NCBI GenBank assembly: GCA_008360955.1
Contig: LUCM01002430.1
Span: forward strand, 931,489 to 995,488
Length of the DNA stretch: 64,000 nucleotides
Reading direction: 5' to 3'
Source: Fasciolopsis buskii
Taxonomy: Eukaryota > Platyhelminthes > Trematoda > Plagiorchiida > Fasciolidae
Shown here: positions 51,716 through 64,000 of the stretch, piece by piece
Position numbering within the stretch: position 1 is the first letter of the stretch
Layout: each line of letters opens with the position of its first letter
Translations under genes and position numbers: made by a program
Notes under the pieces: model-generated
What the model saw: the letters and a program-made list of their open reading frames with translations, nothing else
What the model was told of the DNA's origin: nothing
Database searches by the model: none

Positions 51716-52697
51716 TCAATCATTCTGATTCGACAGAAAATGACAACACGATCGCCACGATTCACAGTTCACTGCCATATATTCTTCAGTGTCTCCAGCC
51801 AACCAGCCAGCTAGCTAGCTAGTTGACGGGTCTTTCGAACCCCAAACACGAGGAGAGGAATCATCTACTTTACCTAAGTTCGCTGAGCACTTTCTCATTT
51901 CACGTTGCCACACCATCTACCGACCTCCACACGGCTTCTTACATTTCTTGGGAGGAACCGAAAATAGGGCACGGTATGGTACACGAGTGTTTGCCATACG
52001 CAACAAGTTGCCCAACCAACGTAGTCTGTCAAGTTGTATATGCTGAAAAAAGGTTTTATGAGAACCGGCACATCGCTCCTAGCCATACTTCGTAGACATC
52101 GGTGGTCGAAAACCTCCAACCAACGAACATCTCCCACACACATACTTCATTTCTCGTAACCGCACAATAGAACTGAGAGCACTTCGGCACAGTACAATCG
52201 GCTTTCCAACTCCACTGAATTATCAGGTCGACGCCACAAGTGCTTCAGTCTAGCGTAAGCTGCTCGGGCTTTTAATATACGCGTGTCCACTTCTTTAGTC
52301 GTGTTACCATCGATCGCCATGCAGCTACCAAGGTAGGTGAAACGGTCCTCAATAGTTAGGTCCTCTCCATCCAGTGCCAAACTCGGCACTACTGTTGTCC
52401 AGTCCTGTAACACCACTTTGCACTCTGAAGGTGCAAAGCACAAGCCAAACCGAGCAACCGACCACGAAATTCTATCTTGCGCCGTTTTGCATGGTCCGCA
52501 GACTCGGAAAGGCTCATAACGTCAACTGTGTAATCCAGATCACACAGTTTCTCTGCATTCCCTAGCTCAATCCCTGCATCTCGGAGACCTCGCAAAGTAC
52601 CTTTCATCATCTAGTTCATGACGAAGTTGAACAGGAATGGAGAGATGGGACACTCTTGTCGACTGAAATCTTGTTGCCAACCATTTGATCTCTGTTA
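51716..52697 (-). pseudogene. LINE non-LTR retrotransposon reverse transcriptase, 3' part, broken
   Basis: A decayed RT of a non-LTR element, truncated at the 5' end. In minus-strand order: CPISPFLFNF (about 52652-52623) matches the GCPLSPxLFNF motif. After a stop at 52611-52613, LCDLDYTVDV (YTVD at 52532-52521) occupies the YADD active-site box with the first Asp replaced. A frameshift near 52445 leads to CFAPSECKVVLQDW, FTYLGSCMAIDG and LKHLWRRPD, then YCAEVLSVLLCGYE. A stop at 52147-52149 precedes VFDHRCLRSMAR. A second frameshift near 52046 gives LDRLRWLGNLLRM and RALFSVPP, then WRSCCHFLS before a terminal TGA at 51716-51718. This thumb and C-terminal layout is common in flatworm LINEs. 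A CTAG/CCAG-rich patch at 51796-51822 lies inside. Upstream endonuclease is absent. Confidence 0.8.
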
Positions 52698-53743
52698 GAG
52701 GCCAACAACACGATCCATTCAGGAGCGACCGAAGTAAACAGAACGATAAAATAGTTTGGTCAGAATGTAAAAAATTTGCTTGTTTTTAGCCGCATTGCTA
52801 AAATAGTCAAATTTACACTGTTGGCAGAATTCGGTGACTGGTTATTCCCCTGCCCCCCAATGGACCAACGTCGACAGGGGCTATGAAGGGAAGTTCACTG
52901 ACCACGGGCACCTTGTTCGTAACCGGATGTGAAATTCAGCAAGCCTTAATCGCATAGACAGCCTAACTGTCTTGTCCCGGTTTTTATTAGGTGCAACATA
53001 TGAGACATTACAAACTGTATGGTGGATAATGCTATCCAAAAAGATTGTTTCCGTGAAAATGTTCAGATAAAAAAATCCTCTTATGCAATCCGTCACCATA
53101 CTGGTACTTCAACTTTTGCTTGTGTATTTCCAAGGATTTCCGAATTGCTTGTGTTTTGCAAAATCATGTTCACTACCCTCGAAAACCTTTCCTCAGACCT
53201 TTGGTAATGGATAGTAAAGCCTGAGTCCTTAAGATCAGTTCCGAACAGTTGTATTACCTTTGGGTTAAGAGCATTTCCAACTTATCAGGTACATCATCAC
53301 GTCCCACATTCCTGTAAATTGCGTATTCCAAACGATTAATTAAATTCATTCGTCCCAACTAATCAAGCATCGGGATGAACTGAAGTCCAGCGTTCGAAAA
53401 GGATATATTAAATTAGGATCACGATTGGATTTTATTAGACCAAAAGTGAAGGAAACAAAAAGATAGAGAAACTTTACACCGAGGGTTACTAGTATTCATC
53501 TCCACATTTGCGAGTCTTAAAAGGATCGTTTAGCTGCTTCACTCCTGTTAGACAGAAAGTAGCAGTTCAGGCCCATCGTACACAAAATGGGAAGTGGATC
53601 CGTGAAGAGAGACTGTTAGTTAGACGCAACATTCGCTAGGCTATTAGGGTTGAACTTCAACAACTTGCTCAATGTGATCACACGGCACGCATTCGTTACG
53701 GGTTTCTCACGGTCATAGATTATGGGTCGCAACTGGCATCAAT

Positions 53744-53840
53744 CTTGATAATAATCACGATTCCTAATAATAATAATATCACGATTACTAGTGGTATATT
53801 CACAATAACATTGCAGTACTAATAACAGCAATAGTAAAAA
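53744..53840. repeat. Degenerate AAT-type trinucleotide tract
   Basis: AATAAT and TAATAATAATAAT runs with two copies of ATCACGATT about 25 bases apart. It has the same loose three-base texture as the 9.2-9.8 kb array. Confidence 0.55.
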
Positions 53841-54747
53841 TGATGCAAACTGATGTTCAAACTTTATTTTGAGTGTCATTGTCAGTATTATTCAGATAGC
53901 TTGGCTATTTGAAAGAGTGATGCTAAAGGCGAATTTCGACCAAAAGTGCTACATAGGCACTGAAACCCGTGGTTTGGTTTTTTCCCGTAGATCATTTGTC
54001 GCAAATGGGATTGGCAAGTTGTTTCGTCCAAATTAATTACTTAATTGGTATCACAGTATTTGCGTACGCTTGTTTTCATTCCTTCCGAGATGGAATAAAA
54101 CTGCTTCAGCTCAACTGCCCTACTCATTACAAAAAAGACAAAGCTTCACTGATTAATCAGCGAAATACCTCATGCTATAAAAAATTTAAATAAATTTGAA
54201 AAACATGAGTTAAAATCGTGTTGCTGAATGTAATTGAGTCCTCCGGTAGTTTTGTGCCATTCGTTACTACATTATTGCAGTCAATTTTTCACTCTCAACG
54301 GTCAAAGCGAAATAGCTTTGCATGCCCGAATTGGTGGATTGGTGTACGTGCTGTTACTGTTTACACATGCTCTCCCCCCCCCACACACAGGAAGTGTCTG
54401 CATAGCATATGTGACAACGAATGATTAGGAACGGGGTTGAAAATTTACATTTTGCTATTCGAATACCAGTGCGTCCACAGCTGTCACCCAAAATCCCACA
54501 CTACGAAGCTTATCAAACGTGAACAGTTTACGTGATTCCCCGATAGAGCTAACGAAATATGTTTCCTTCTTATTACCATCTAACTAGTGGTCTTTTTCAC
54601 CTGCAGTAATTTTGGGAGAATTAAGCAGCCTCGTTCGCTTCAGACTAATGGACAATGTGTGACTATTCTGATGAAACAAGAATGCGTGTTTACTAACTAT
54701 TTTGCAGGTTGATCGTCATTGCTGTTACTCTCCCAGCTGGTATTTTC

Positions 54748-54786
54748 TATATATACATATATATATATACATATATATATATATAT
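54748..54786. repeat. (AT)n microsatellite
   Basis: A nearly pure AT run of about 39 bases with two ATAC interruptions. Confidence 0.9.
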
Positions 54787-57700
54787 GGACAAGAACAGGT
54801 CAGTGTGTTGATCACCATATTCCAATAATGCAATCAACGTTTTAACGTACCGTCTTGTTGTCACGTGCTCTTTTTTTCCCGATCTGCGCCAAGTTTTCTA
54901 TTCTCCAATTTGGTTTGAATTTTGTTAACATAATATGCCACTCGTGGTCTTCGCAGGCGTGCCTCGGGGAGGAACATTCTCGACGTAAGTTTTTATTCAC
55001 GTTACCTTAGGTATGCCCCATGTGTAGAATTATTCCCATGGACGGGATACGTTCACCTTACTCATAGTTCTCCACAGATTCATGGCGTACTTTTTACCGA
55101 GACCAAACTTATTTACAAATTATTCGGTGCACCAATGACTTTTTCTATAATATACGCTCAAAGTGGGAAACTAAGCACGCGATTCAATGCAAATGGTGTC
55201 ATGAGCTTGTCGAATATCTGTCTATTTCCAGGATATAATCACTGTGGTAGTCAGACCATTAGGTGCCGATACAAAGCTTACTGACTTCCAGTTGTTAGTT
55301 TGTGGCTTAGGGTTCACCACTTTCGGTAGATTTACAGACTCAACTAGACCGATAGAACTTACATAAGTGAAATAATTATGTGGTCTATGCATGAATACTT
55401 AGTGACCGCCTAGCAATTCAAAATAGCACAGGGGTGAAACAATAATTATCCATGCTTATTCAAAATTCATTGTGATATCTTTTGCTGAGTTACAGCAGTG
55501 CGGATTTAGAATCAAAATAAACAACCAAACAGTTATTGCCCAAACGCTTTAGATGATGAAAGAGTCTCTGACATTTGGGACTAACTATACCCTAAGTTGG
55601 TTCCCTAGGTGTGACGTAGTTCGATTCCCGAAATCGAAATGGATGATCCCACTAAATCCAACCAATTGGACGGTGCTTGGTTCTCTCTGGGTTTTAGACT
55701 AGGCAATTAGACCGTAGCTCTAAACAAATTGGATACAATTGAATGCACGAAAGGGATACCTCTGGGTTTCTGGGGGTGCGCCTGCCACACAACAACGGGA
55801 ATGCCGTTTGCTCTCAACTCATAGCCATAAAGGATTAGAGACTAGGATCGGCCTAGTGAAGTGCATGCTTTATCTGACCACTTCAGATGCAAACACTTGT
55901 CCCAGTGGATTTTTTCGTCTACATTTTCCCGGATGAATGAGCCGACTGCCCACCATACTTGTCAGCGGGGCTGCATCGCCTCTGAATGCATTTCAATAAA
56001 GGTCTACCAGCTACAGGTTTACCATCTTTTTGCTAGTCTACTTTTACCTGAGTAACTGATTGAAGATCCATTGCAAATGTTTCATTTGCATCTAATCCAC
56101 CTGATCACGAGCCATGTATGATACCCAGTCAGATGAGCACATGATGTTGTGAACTCCCAAACGGGATTGCGCGTAGAGATGCAGAGAAAGTATGGTTTGT
56201 GGGCGTCAACACTGATATTATCTTCAATCTACTATTAGTTAATAAGTTCAGATTGAAAAATGCGGATGCGTTATCTATGTATTGTTTCAGCCACTTGAGT
56301 GGAAACAGAAAAATGAGTCAACCCCAAGTCATACTTTCTGAAATGCATTAAACACGTCTATGTCTGTGTGTGACTCGCAGCATAAGTGATTTAGTTGTGA
56401 TTCGAAAAAATAGCACTGCAAAATTTGATCCCGCATTGCCACCGAACACGCCTATTTCCAATCGGGGTTGGAAAAATGGGTACGTTAGAGCTGAATCTTC
56501 ATAAGTCACGTTATCTAAGTCAAATCAGATTAGAATATGAGCGAGTAACCTGCCTTACTGAACCAGCGTTGAATTACGGGTGATAAAACAATGTGCTTAC
56601 CTAACCGATAAAATATTTTTTAATCAAAAAGAAATCTTTTCCTAGGATTGGATGAATGTAACCGTTCACTTCATTCCTGACTGAATGCACAGTAAAGCAA
56701 ATTGATTGCGGGAGAAAAGAAACTCACGACGGTCTATCACAAGTAAGTAGTATCACTAAGAAGTTCGTTTTACTCTCGAAAAGCGTGTTATCAATATAAG
56801 GGGAATTGCCACAGCATTGCATTTAATGCATCTGGTCCGCTTGGTTCTCCTGAATTCCAAGTTTAGCGAACTTGGATGTCAGTACCAAAATTAGATTGTC
56901 GAATGATTGAGTTATCGCAGTCACTCGACTGAGGACCGGCCTTTCGTTTGTTTTTGTGGAGTATAGTAAACTAAAATCAAAAGCCCGTAAAAATCTGTTG
57001 TTATTTAAAATGCGGTAGCAAAACAAATATTGATCCCTTATCCGACCAAATGGTGTTAAAACTACCTCAACTTATCGTATTTGTTTGTGTTTGCCTCAAC
57101 ATGGGCGTAGATGTGAAAACCTCACTGCTGCCTGTCATCTCACAAGTGAATTCAACACAACTTTAGCATGGTGCGATTAAAACTATTCCACTAAGCATTG
57201 CTCGGCTTTAGGGACTATGCGCCGCATGTCGTTTGAAGTCTGTCTGATGGTTAGTCAAATCGATTATTTCGCATGCTTAACAGGTTGCGAAATCACGAGA
57301 TTCAAAAACACGGAATGAATTAGCCATGTGCATATTTTGCCATATTTGAATAACTGAAATGATTTCAGGATATAGATCAGATGAACAAATATGCTCATTT
57401 TATCCACTTCGTACGGCCACAGTTCAATTTTGACTTCTCATCAAGAACCACGCACTCAGAGACCAAAGTTTCCAGTCTACCCTAGATTTTCTTGATTTAA
57501 CCACTCACGCTTGTTCAAAGCAACCAATTCTCTCCAGATAATGAAAGGACCTGCTATGGTGTGCGAAACCCGACTTCATTCGAAAATCAAGTTTCGAAGA
57601 GCCTGATCTTGAAAATGTGGAATTTGGCCTAAATAAAAATTCCGACCCTTGACCTAAGCTCCAAACAAGATGTTATGAGATCACCCCGTCCCAGGTTCTG

Positions 57701-58664
57701 GACAACTGAAGCGCTTTGGAAGTTACCCATCCTTTTTTGCGAGATCAAGCGTTCAATCTCAAATGTATTCAGGCTAGCCTATCTGCATAACGCATTGATT
57801 AGAATTTCCAGTGATTTTGATTTGGTTTGGGCCAGTATGATTTCTTCCAAGAATGTCTGGAAGGATCCCTTTTTGTCCTTGGAATGCGGCATCCCGTAGG
57901 ACTTTCTGGGGAACTACCAGGGTAAGATATCTTCCTGAAAAGGAATATATTCTCGTGAGTCCTGGGCATCATACCGCAAGTATCATGTTCCATTAAATGA
58001 GGATAGATCATTCAGCAAATCGTTACTGAGTTTTTATTACTGTCCGACTGACGGAAAAACTGGGTTTGGATTAGTTCATTTTACCAATACTTACTCACAT
58101 TTTGCGATCTCTGAAATCAACACATCCATCCGCCGTGGATATCCGCTCAAGCGAAATGATGCGCTGTCCAGTGGACTAAGTTATCGTGTTATAGATTTTC
58201 TCGCAATTAGTCCACGATTGTTTTTGGATTACGAATTAAAACGGTTATCTTGACCTGATGTGAACATATAAAATCCCATTCGTTTTACCTCCAAATGGTA
58301 GTCGAAATGACGAATTACCCATCAGTGATAACATCCGACCTTACTTCTCCAAGATTGCTGTTGAATTCAGACGTATGGTGGATAGAAAGAGGTTTTTGAG
58401 TTTAATTCCTTGTCGTTTTTACTGAGGCACAAATACTATGTTGCCTCATGGACATTATGGGAAGAAAGTGGTTCACAGCCTCAGAACCTAAACAAATGTA
58501 ACAGTTTATTCCAGGTAAATCCCACTAAGCCATATGTTAGGAAATGAAAACTCAGTATCTTTCGTGGTACGTTGTCTGCAAAAGAAGATTCCAAAATGAT
58601 TCACCCACTAACCGGGAAGGGCAAGTTTGTTGCAGCAAGCGTAATTGGCTGATTGATCAAAATC

Positions 58665-58681
58665 GTCGAAGACCGGAAACG
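58665..58681 (+). other. Hammerhead-like GAAGACCGGAAACG fragment
   Basis: GTCGAAGACCGGAAACG followed by TTTTT is laid out like the fragment at 2691-2714 (CGTC, GATGAG/GAAGAC, CCGAAAC/CGGAAAC, then T-rich). It could be a second remnant of a Penelope-type terminal motif; equally it could be chance. Confidence 0.15.
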
Positions 58682-61600
58682 TTTTTGCCTGGTACCTCTG
58701 AACTATTTGAATAGTGTGTTGAATGTTAACAAGTAATTCTACAACCAGAACCGAAGCTCAGCTGTGCACACTATAGAAGCGCTATGCGGTTGTTAGTTCT
58801 TCTTAGGGAGCATTGACAATTCATTTTCGCTGATCCACAACTAGATTTAGACCTTTCCGAGCAGGGCAAAGTGAACGGAATCCTTGAGCCACCCATATGC
58901 TAGACGGACTGTATCGGGATGCGTTGTTAAATTGCAAACCCAATCAGTCTTAGCTACCCAAAAATGCATCAACCCGCTAACCACATGTACTGAAAGTCCT
59001 GGATCAGGGTGTATGCAAGAGCCAGTCACACTGTGGTTGACAGTACGATAGACGGACAGGTCCATTATTTTACCATTTTTCTAGCTACATAAAATCAAAT
59101 CAAGCATAACCCGTAAATGATAGTTTTGTAACTGAACAAATTCAAATCAGCCAATGGCTTTACATCAGTTGTTCTACTCACACTGAGCGATTCAGTTTTA
59201 ACGATCTGTTCATTTTCGCATAATCGGTTCAATCGATCGAAATACAGCATATTAACATAAACCGCCCATTACAAGAATTGGTCCTGAAAGCGGCCGACCT
59301 GATGAGTTATTTGGAATATCTGGTTATGCTTGATGGCTATTCTTCGAAAGCCCTCAGTGTTAACATGGATCGAGGTCCAACTTGTCGTTTCCGGGATAAG
59401 AAGTGTAATCTACCCGAATGGCCAGTCGGCAAACAATGGCAAGATAGATTTATCACGTCATTTCGAAAAAGGTCAGAAATTCGAATTGTGGCGTAATGCA
59501 GCTCGCTTCACCAGGATCAATAATACACTTGATTTATTGGGATCTTTTGTGATTCCGTGTTAAATCACGTTCCAAGATCATTCTTGACAAATGCTCCTTT
59601 AGGTATGGTACTTCCTGACAGCTATGAAACATGCGTAGTCCGGTGTACGGTTAAACGGTATATGATATAATGTCCTTCAATTTTTGCCCAATTTCCGTGA
59701 TAATATAATGATGGCTATGCAAAGCTTAAGTCCGAAGCCTTCCAATCGCATCATGGTTGGTGGCATTTGCTTTTGGATTGCATCCATCCTTAAAAATCTA
59801 CGGCGAAATTACCAAGGCAGCGGCGAGAAAGCCCTAACCAGGCTGTAGATGATTTTATCTTTCTCGACATAGGTCGTGCGATCGTACTGGTCTTATTTAC
59901 AGCCTACTTTTTCTTCTCAAACTGTCCCCACATAAGTGTCTCGACATCAAAGTATTCACAAACCTCTTTGGCCCAAGCAAACTACTGATAAGGTTTACTA
60001 ACTTTGACCAAAAAAATCGTGGTAACTTTAGCTTATGAAAATGGGGAATAAATACGTGGATGACATTGAGTGTCGGGCCACCGCGGAAAAAACAACCGAA
60101 TCAGACGGACCTTCCAAAAACTTTAGCTAGTCGCTAATTTTTAGAGCCCTGATAACCGAAGTCTTTAAGTCCATTTAACAACAAATCAATAGAGTTCGCA
60201 TCCGTTGTTTTACCTCCGTTTCTTCCCATTTGGTGTTCAGGAATTTCGACAGAGGATTGAATTCACTTATCCGTATTTATTTGTGCGAGTTCATAAGATT
60301 ATTATTGAAAGCCGTGAAATCAAGTTTGGTACGGTTCTTTCGTAACTTCAAAAATATCTTCCGGCAAGGGAAACTTGTCTGAGTGGCTGCCTCTATTCTG
60401 GTGTAGATCATTGGTGATGTGGAACTATGCTCCGCATCAGTAATATGGAGTGAACTGTTGACGACGATTTCGAACTATCTAACCGGAAAGGTGTTCGACC
60501 AACATTTGTCTGCCGCAGATTCGATCTCCAGATCCCGAAAGTTGAATTGCTCTTTTTTATTCGTTATGGGAGTATTAAATTTATTACCTTTGGGAACAGG
60601 TTACCTCCGTTTTATTATCTGTCAATAGGAGAAATTACCTGGGGTTGCATTTGATTTGAATCCACGTGGTCTATTTTGGAATGTCACGATTGTGAACTCA
60701 GTAGGATCTGATTATTCCTAACAAAAACGAACCAAGCCTGCAACCGTTTCTTCATTGGTGTTGGGGATTAGGTCATGTAAATTTCATAATAAACTCCTTC
60801 CCAAATGACTTCGGCCTCCCGTCCCACAATGTGACCTGGTGATGAATACTGTAGCGAAACATGGATTTGTTCCTCCGGATCGCTTGTTTGACCGAACATT
60901 GATCGCCCAGTGCTCACGCACGCCTCGCTCACACGCTCCTGTCAAAATAGATTCACCCTGCAACCGCTTCTTACTGTCTTTTCCTTGCACCGGTCAAGTG
61001 TCAGAGTTGTCAGTATTGCAGCTGTGCAGAGCCCAGTAAGGACGACGCATAAGTGGTCACAACGGTTAAGGGCAAGCAAACGGAATACGAGATCCGCGCT
61101 AGGACAGTCGGTCTTGCAATACTTTAAAAGGTAACAAGTCACGCGACTAGCCGATTTTGCCTCTGTCGTTTGGATCAGATGTTTCTTTGCTGTCAAATTC
61201 TTCCCGTTTATATAGGTATATACATACATATATTTATCAACTAAATAAATAGCTAATTATTGGTTAAAGCGAAGAAATTTAAATGCATGTTACCAGCATG
61301 CCGGCTTAAACGTGTGTGAGTGTGTTGGACCTATGATTACTGGATTCCGTAGTAGTACCTATCAATTCTTAAGCTATTTGATAGTATTCATAGAGATTTG
61401 GTGGTAATGTGCGCGAAATTTCACGATATCTGCACTAGGTTTCCAATGCCAGAGCCGCTTCTGCATCTATTTTCTGCAACTTGAAACTGGTTAATAACCA
61501 TCGGTATTTTGCATGTGACTAAAAATTACAGATGTACTGAACAATCTACCGGGATACATATCATGAAAGACTATATGAGAATGCTGTGCTTCCTGTGGTG

Positions 61601-63835
61601 CTATTTTTGACCTCAGATGGACCAAGGATGAGATTCCGCTCACCGTTTCGATTTGCAAATACATACCACCTTCTGACAGAATGGGGTCAGATTCGGATTT
61701 GGAGAATCAAACTGACACACAGGTAGTATCAAGCTTTAAGGTGGGCCAGTCACACGAAAACCGGTCATACGCAAAAGCGCACACAAGTTTGAGGGGAACT
61801 GAAATCAACTTATAGACTGGAAAATGCTACCGGTTATCCGTGATAAGGGAAATGTCGACAAACTGCCAAATTTTTAACTGTTCTGTGTTGTTGATCAATA
61901 AAAATGTGCTCCAGTATTTAGCAGGATTTTAAAGAAACGAATGGATTAACCAGCAACTTGAAAATTGTCCTCCGTTGGAGCGATAATCATCGAAGATTAG
62001 GGAAAAAGAACCTAGTCCGGATTTAACTTCGAGGGATAACAAATGGTTGACCAGGACGGGATCGCTTATATCATTGTGCAGTTTATTGACACAGGGACTC
62101 GTGAGAAGGTTTAGCTCATCCGTGCTAGTTAGTGAGTAACCTAGACTGTGTGTACTGGAAAGGATTTTTGGCGTAGTGACTTTACTGTTTATCTTTTGCA
62201 TATTTGTGTTATGTAATCTAGCACATACTGTGCCTGCAAGTAAACGGAAAGACAAATCGATTTTGACAAACCTCGACCACGATCTACTTATATCAAATTA
62301 ATTAGCCCACAATGGAAAAGAATCCATTCGTCCATCGAGAAGCTTTAATTCCGTTTCAAAACTGTCTCATGAAGACTTATTCAAGGTTCAAACTACTCAG
62401 TTTAGTTTGACATGATGAAACACAAATGCTTACTATCGGAAGGAAGGAAAACTATGGGAATGTGTCACCTCAGAGTTTACTACTTGTGCATATAGTTACT
62501 AACAAATTGCTTGTTCAAGGGCCTGTGTGACATCACTGATTGTACGTGCTGGGACAGTAGTCTTATATGCTCGTGCTAGCCTATACGACCTGCAATGTGT
62601 GGAAGCATAAAAGTAACATGAACCATTTTTCAGTAGGGGTACCACTGTTTAAAAAGGTACACAATCGAAGACGCCGTTGCCTACTGCCTGCATACTGTGG
62701 GAATAAACAAATTTCAATATGGGCTATGTGGCGACTTTTCATGCGAGCTAAAGTCCGTAATATTGACAGGCAAAAACAAGCATTTGAAGGAAGATCAGTC
62801 TTCATGATTCCATAGCACCGATGACGAACGTCAACCTGAGGTATACTACGATCCTTTGATTCAGTTTCTTGTGCTCCAAACCCAGTGTATTATATTTCAT
62901 TAACAAAGAAGAGGAATCAATAGTTTTTATTTTCTTTGAAAAACTGCTCTCCTAAGGATAACATACTTAGTCCCGCAAGAGGAGAATCGGAAACTCTATG
63001 TTTTAGACGAAATCCTTCAGGGAAGACTTTTAGCTGGGTACGTAAATCTACGGGCAACCTCACTGATCAGTACAGAGATGCATAAAGTATCTCACAGAAG
63101 TTCACCGCTGGTTGGCACTTATAAACTGCATAACTATAACAGACGTGTTGAAATTATCATGCTTTTCGAGTGAGTTTTACGCACCATTTTGTTTTCCTAT
63201 TCTCCCTTGCTTTCTTATTATTAAAGTCTTTATGTATCATCTCCTGAACTTGCTATCTCGAATCACCAATGATTTCTTGACATATAATCAATGATATTCA
63301 CCTAACCAGTGATGTTGATAAGGATAACGAAGTAATTTATAATCCATAATTCGGAGCTTACTGATATTAGGTTCGCTCATTTGTCCAGAGTTTATAAAGA
63401 ACAATGAAACTGCCAAAACTACTATTGTCAACTCTGTTAGAAACCTGAATCACATGGGAATGTTAGCTATCCCAGTTATATCATCGTGTGTTAGATTTAG
63501 CATGCAGGCCAAAATCACTCAAGACAACACAAATTCTGTTCTTTCGTTGATGACCATATCTGTGCGGAAAAAAATACTGATATGTCTGGCCCCGAGTAAA
63601 CCATCCTGTTTGACTTGTACTAGCAGGCTATTTAGTTTTATTCGGTATGCAGTCCATAGTTAGTAGCAACAGAACAACCCAATGAAAAATGCACCTCTTA
63701 CCCGTGAAAATCATCAGATGTTTTCTCGGCCTTACTTTGCATCAAACAAGAGTTTATACAGCCTTAGCATCCCGTTGGATTTGAATTCGCTTAATATTAA
63801 GACCATACAGAACATTACTTTGAGTGATTGTGTAT

Positions 63836-63936
63836 CACTAGTACTAACTGTAGTAGTAGCATTAATAGCAGTGGTTGCAGTTTTAGTGATCATAGTCGTA
63901 ACTGGAGTAGAATTAGTAATGGAAGTAGTTATATGA
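63836..63936. repeat. Degenerate GTA/GTT trinucleotide tract
   Basis: Triplets such as GTA, GTT, GCA, ATA and TTA repeat imperfectly on the plus strand. This is the reverse-complement texture of the 9.2-9.8 kb array. The plus-strand translation (end of the frame 63682-63936) is a Val/Ile/Leu/Ala run that looks like a membrane helix but is a product of the repeat. Confidence 0.6.
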
Positions 63937-64000
63937 CAAAGAAAGTTGACTATAAATGTTTCCTCAGATAGCTACGTGGATCCAGAGTCTTTTCGTCCAT

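Larger units (their letters stand above)
52698..64000. other. No gene seen; long non-coding stretch with simple repeats
   Basis: Open frames reach 108 codons at most (61929-62255, minus) and none has a recognisable domain. Simple and degenerate repeats at 53744-53840, 54748-54786 and 63836-63936 are listed separately. A hammerhead-like fragment similar to the one at 2.7 kb occurs at 58665-58681. Confidence 0.5.

Overview
The window looks like a gene-poor stretch of a draft animal genome. By eye it is A/T-rich (about 40 % GC, not counted). It has no convincing multi-exon gene, no operon-like packing and no CRISPR array, but it has old, broken retrotransposon coding sequence, A/T and CA microsatellites, diverged dispersed repeats and one N. 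The C-terminal reverse transcriptase (RT) features of the LINE relic at 51.7-52.7 kb resemble LINEs common in flatworms (trematodes and cestodes). I therefore lean towards a platyhelminth with moderate-to-low confidence; another invertebrate is possible.

Layout. 0-9.2 kb: no gene seen; two adjacent palindromes and a hammerhead-like core near 2.7 kb, and a short TA run near 5.2 kb. 9.2-9.8 kb: a degenerate trinucleotide array. 13.73-13.84 kb: a small inverted-repeat element resembling a MITE. 14.55-15.72 kb: an apparently perfect forward/inverted/forward triplication around the only N, probably an assembly fault. 15.7-29.5 kb: nothing supported. 29.5, 32.6 and 49.7 kb: three diverged copies, in the same orientation, of an interspersed repeat I cannot name. 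38.7 kb: a degraded tRNA-like sequence. 41.7 kb, plus strand: a relic of a Gypsy-type integrase. 47.1-48.1 kb, minus strand: a relic of a Gypsy/Ty3 RT broken by frameshifts and stops. 51.7-52.7 kb, minus strand: the 3' part of a LINE RT with the YADD box decayed. 53.7 and 63.8 kb: two more degenerate trinucleotide tracts. 54.7 kb: a clean (AT)n microsatellite.

Nothing suggests that parts of this window work together. It reads as intergenic or deep-intronic sequence carrying several generations of dead mobile elements. Most open frames are short, often begin at non-ATG codons and resemble nothing recognisable; I treat them as chance. I found no strong case for a new functional system. The most useful observations are the triplication around the N, the shattered Gypsy RT (recoverable only by reading three frames together) and the unnamed three-copy repeat family.
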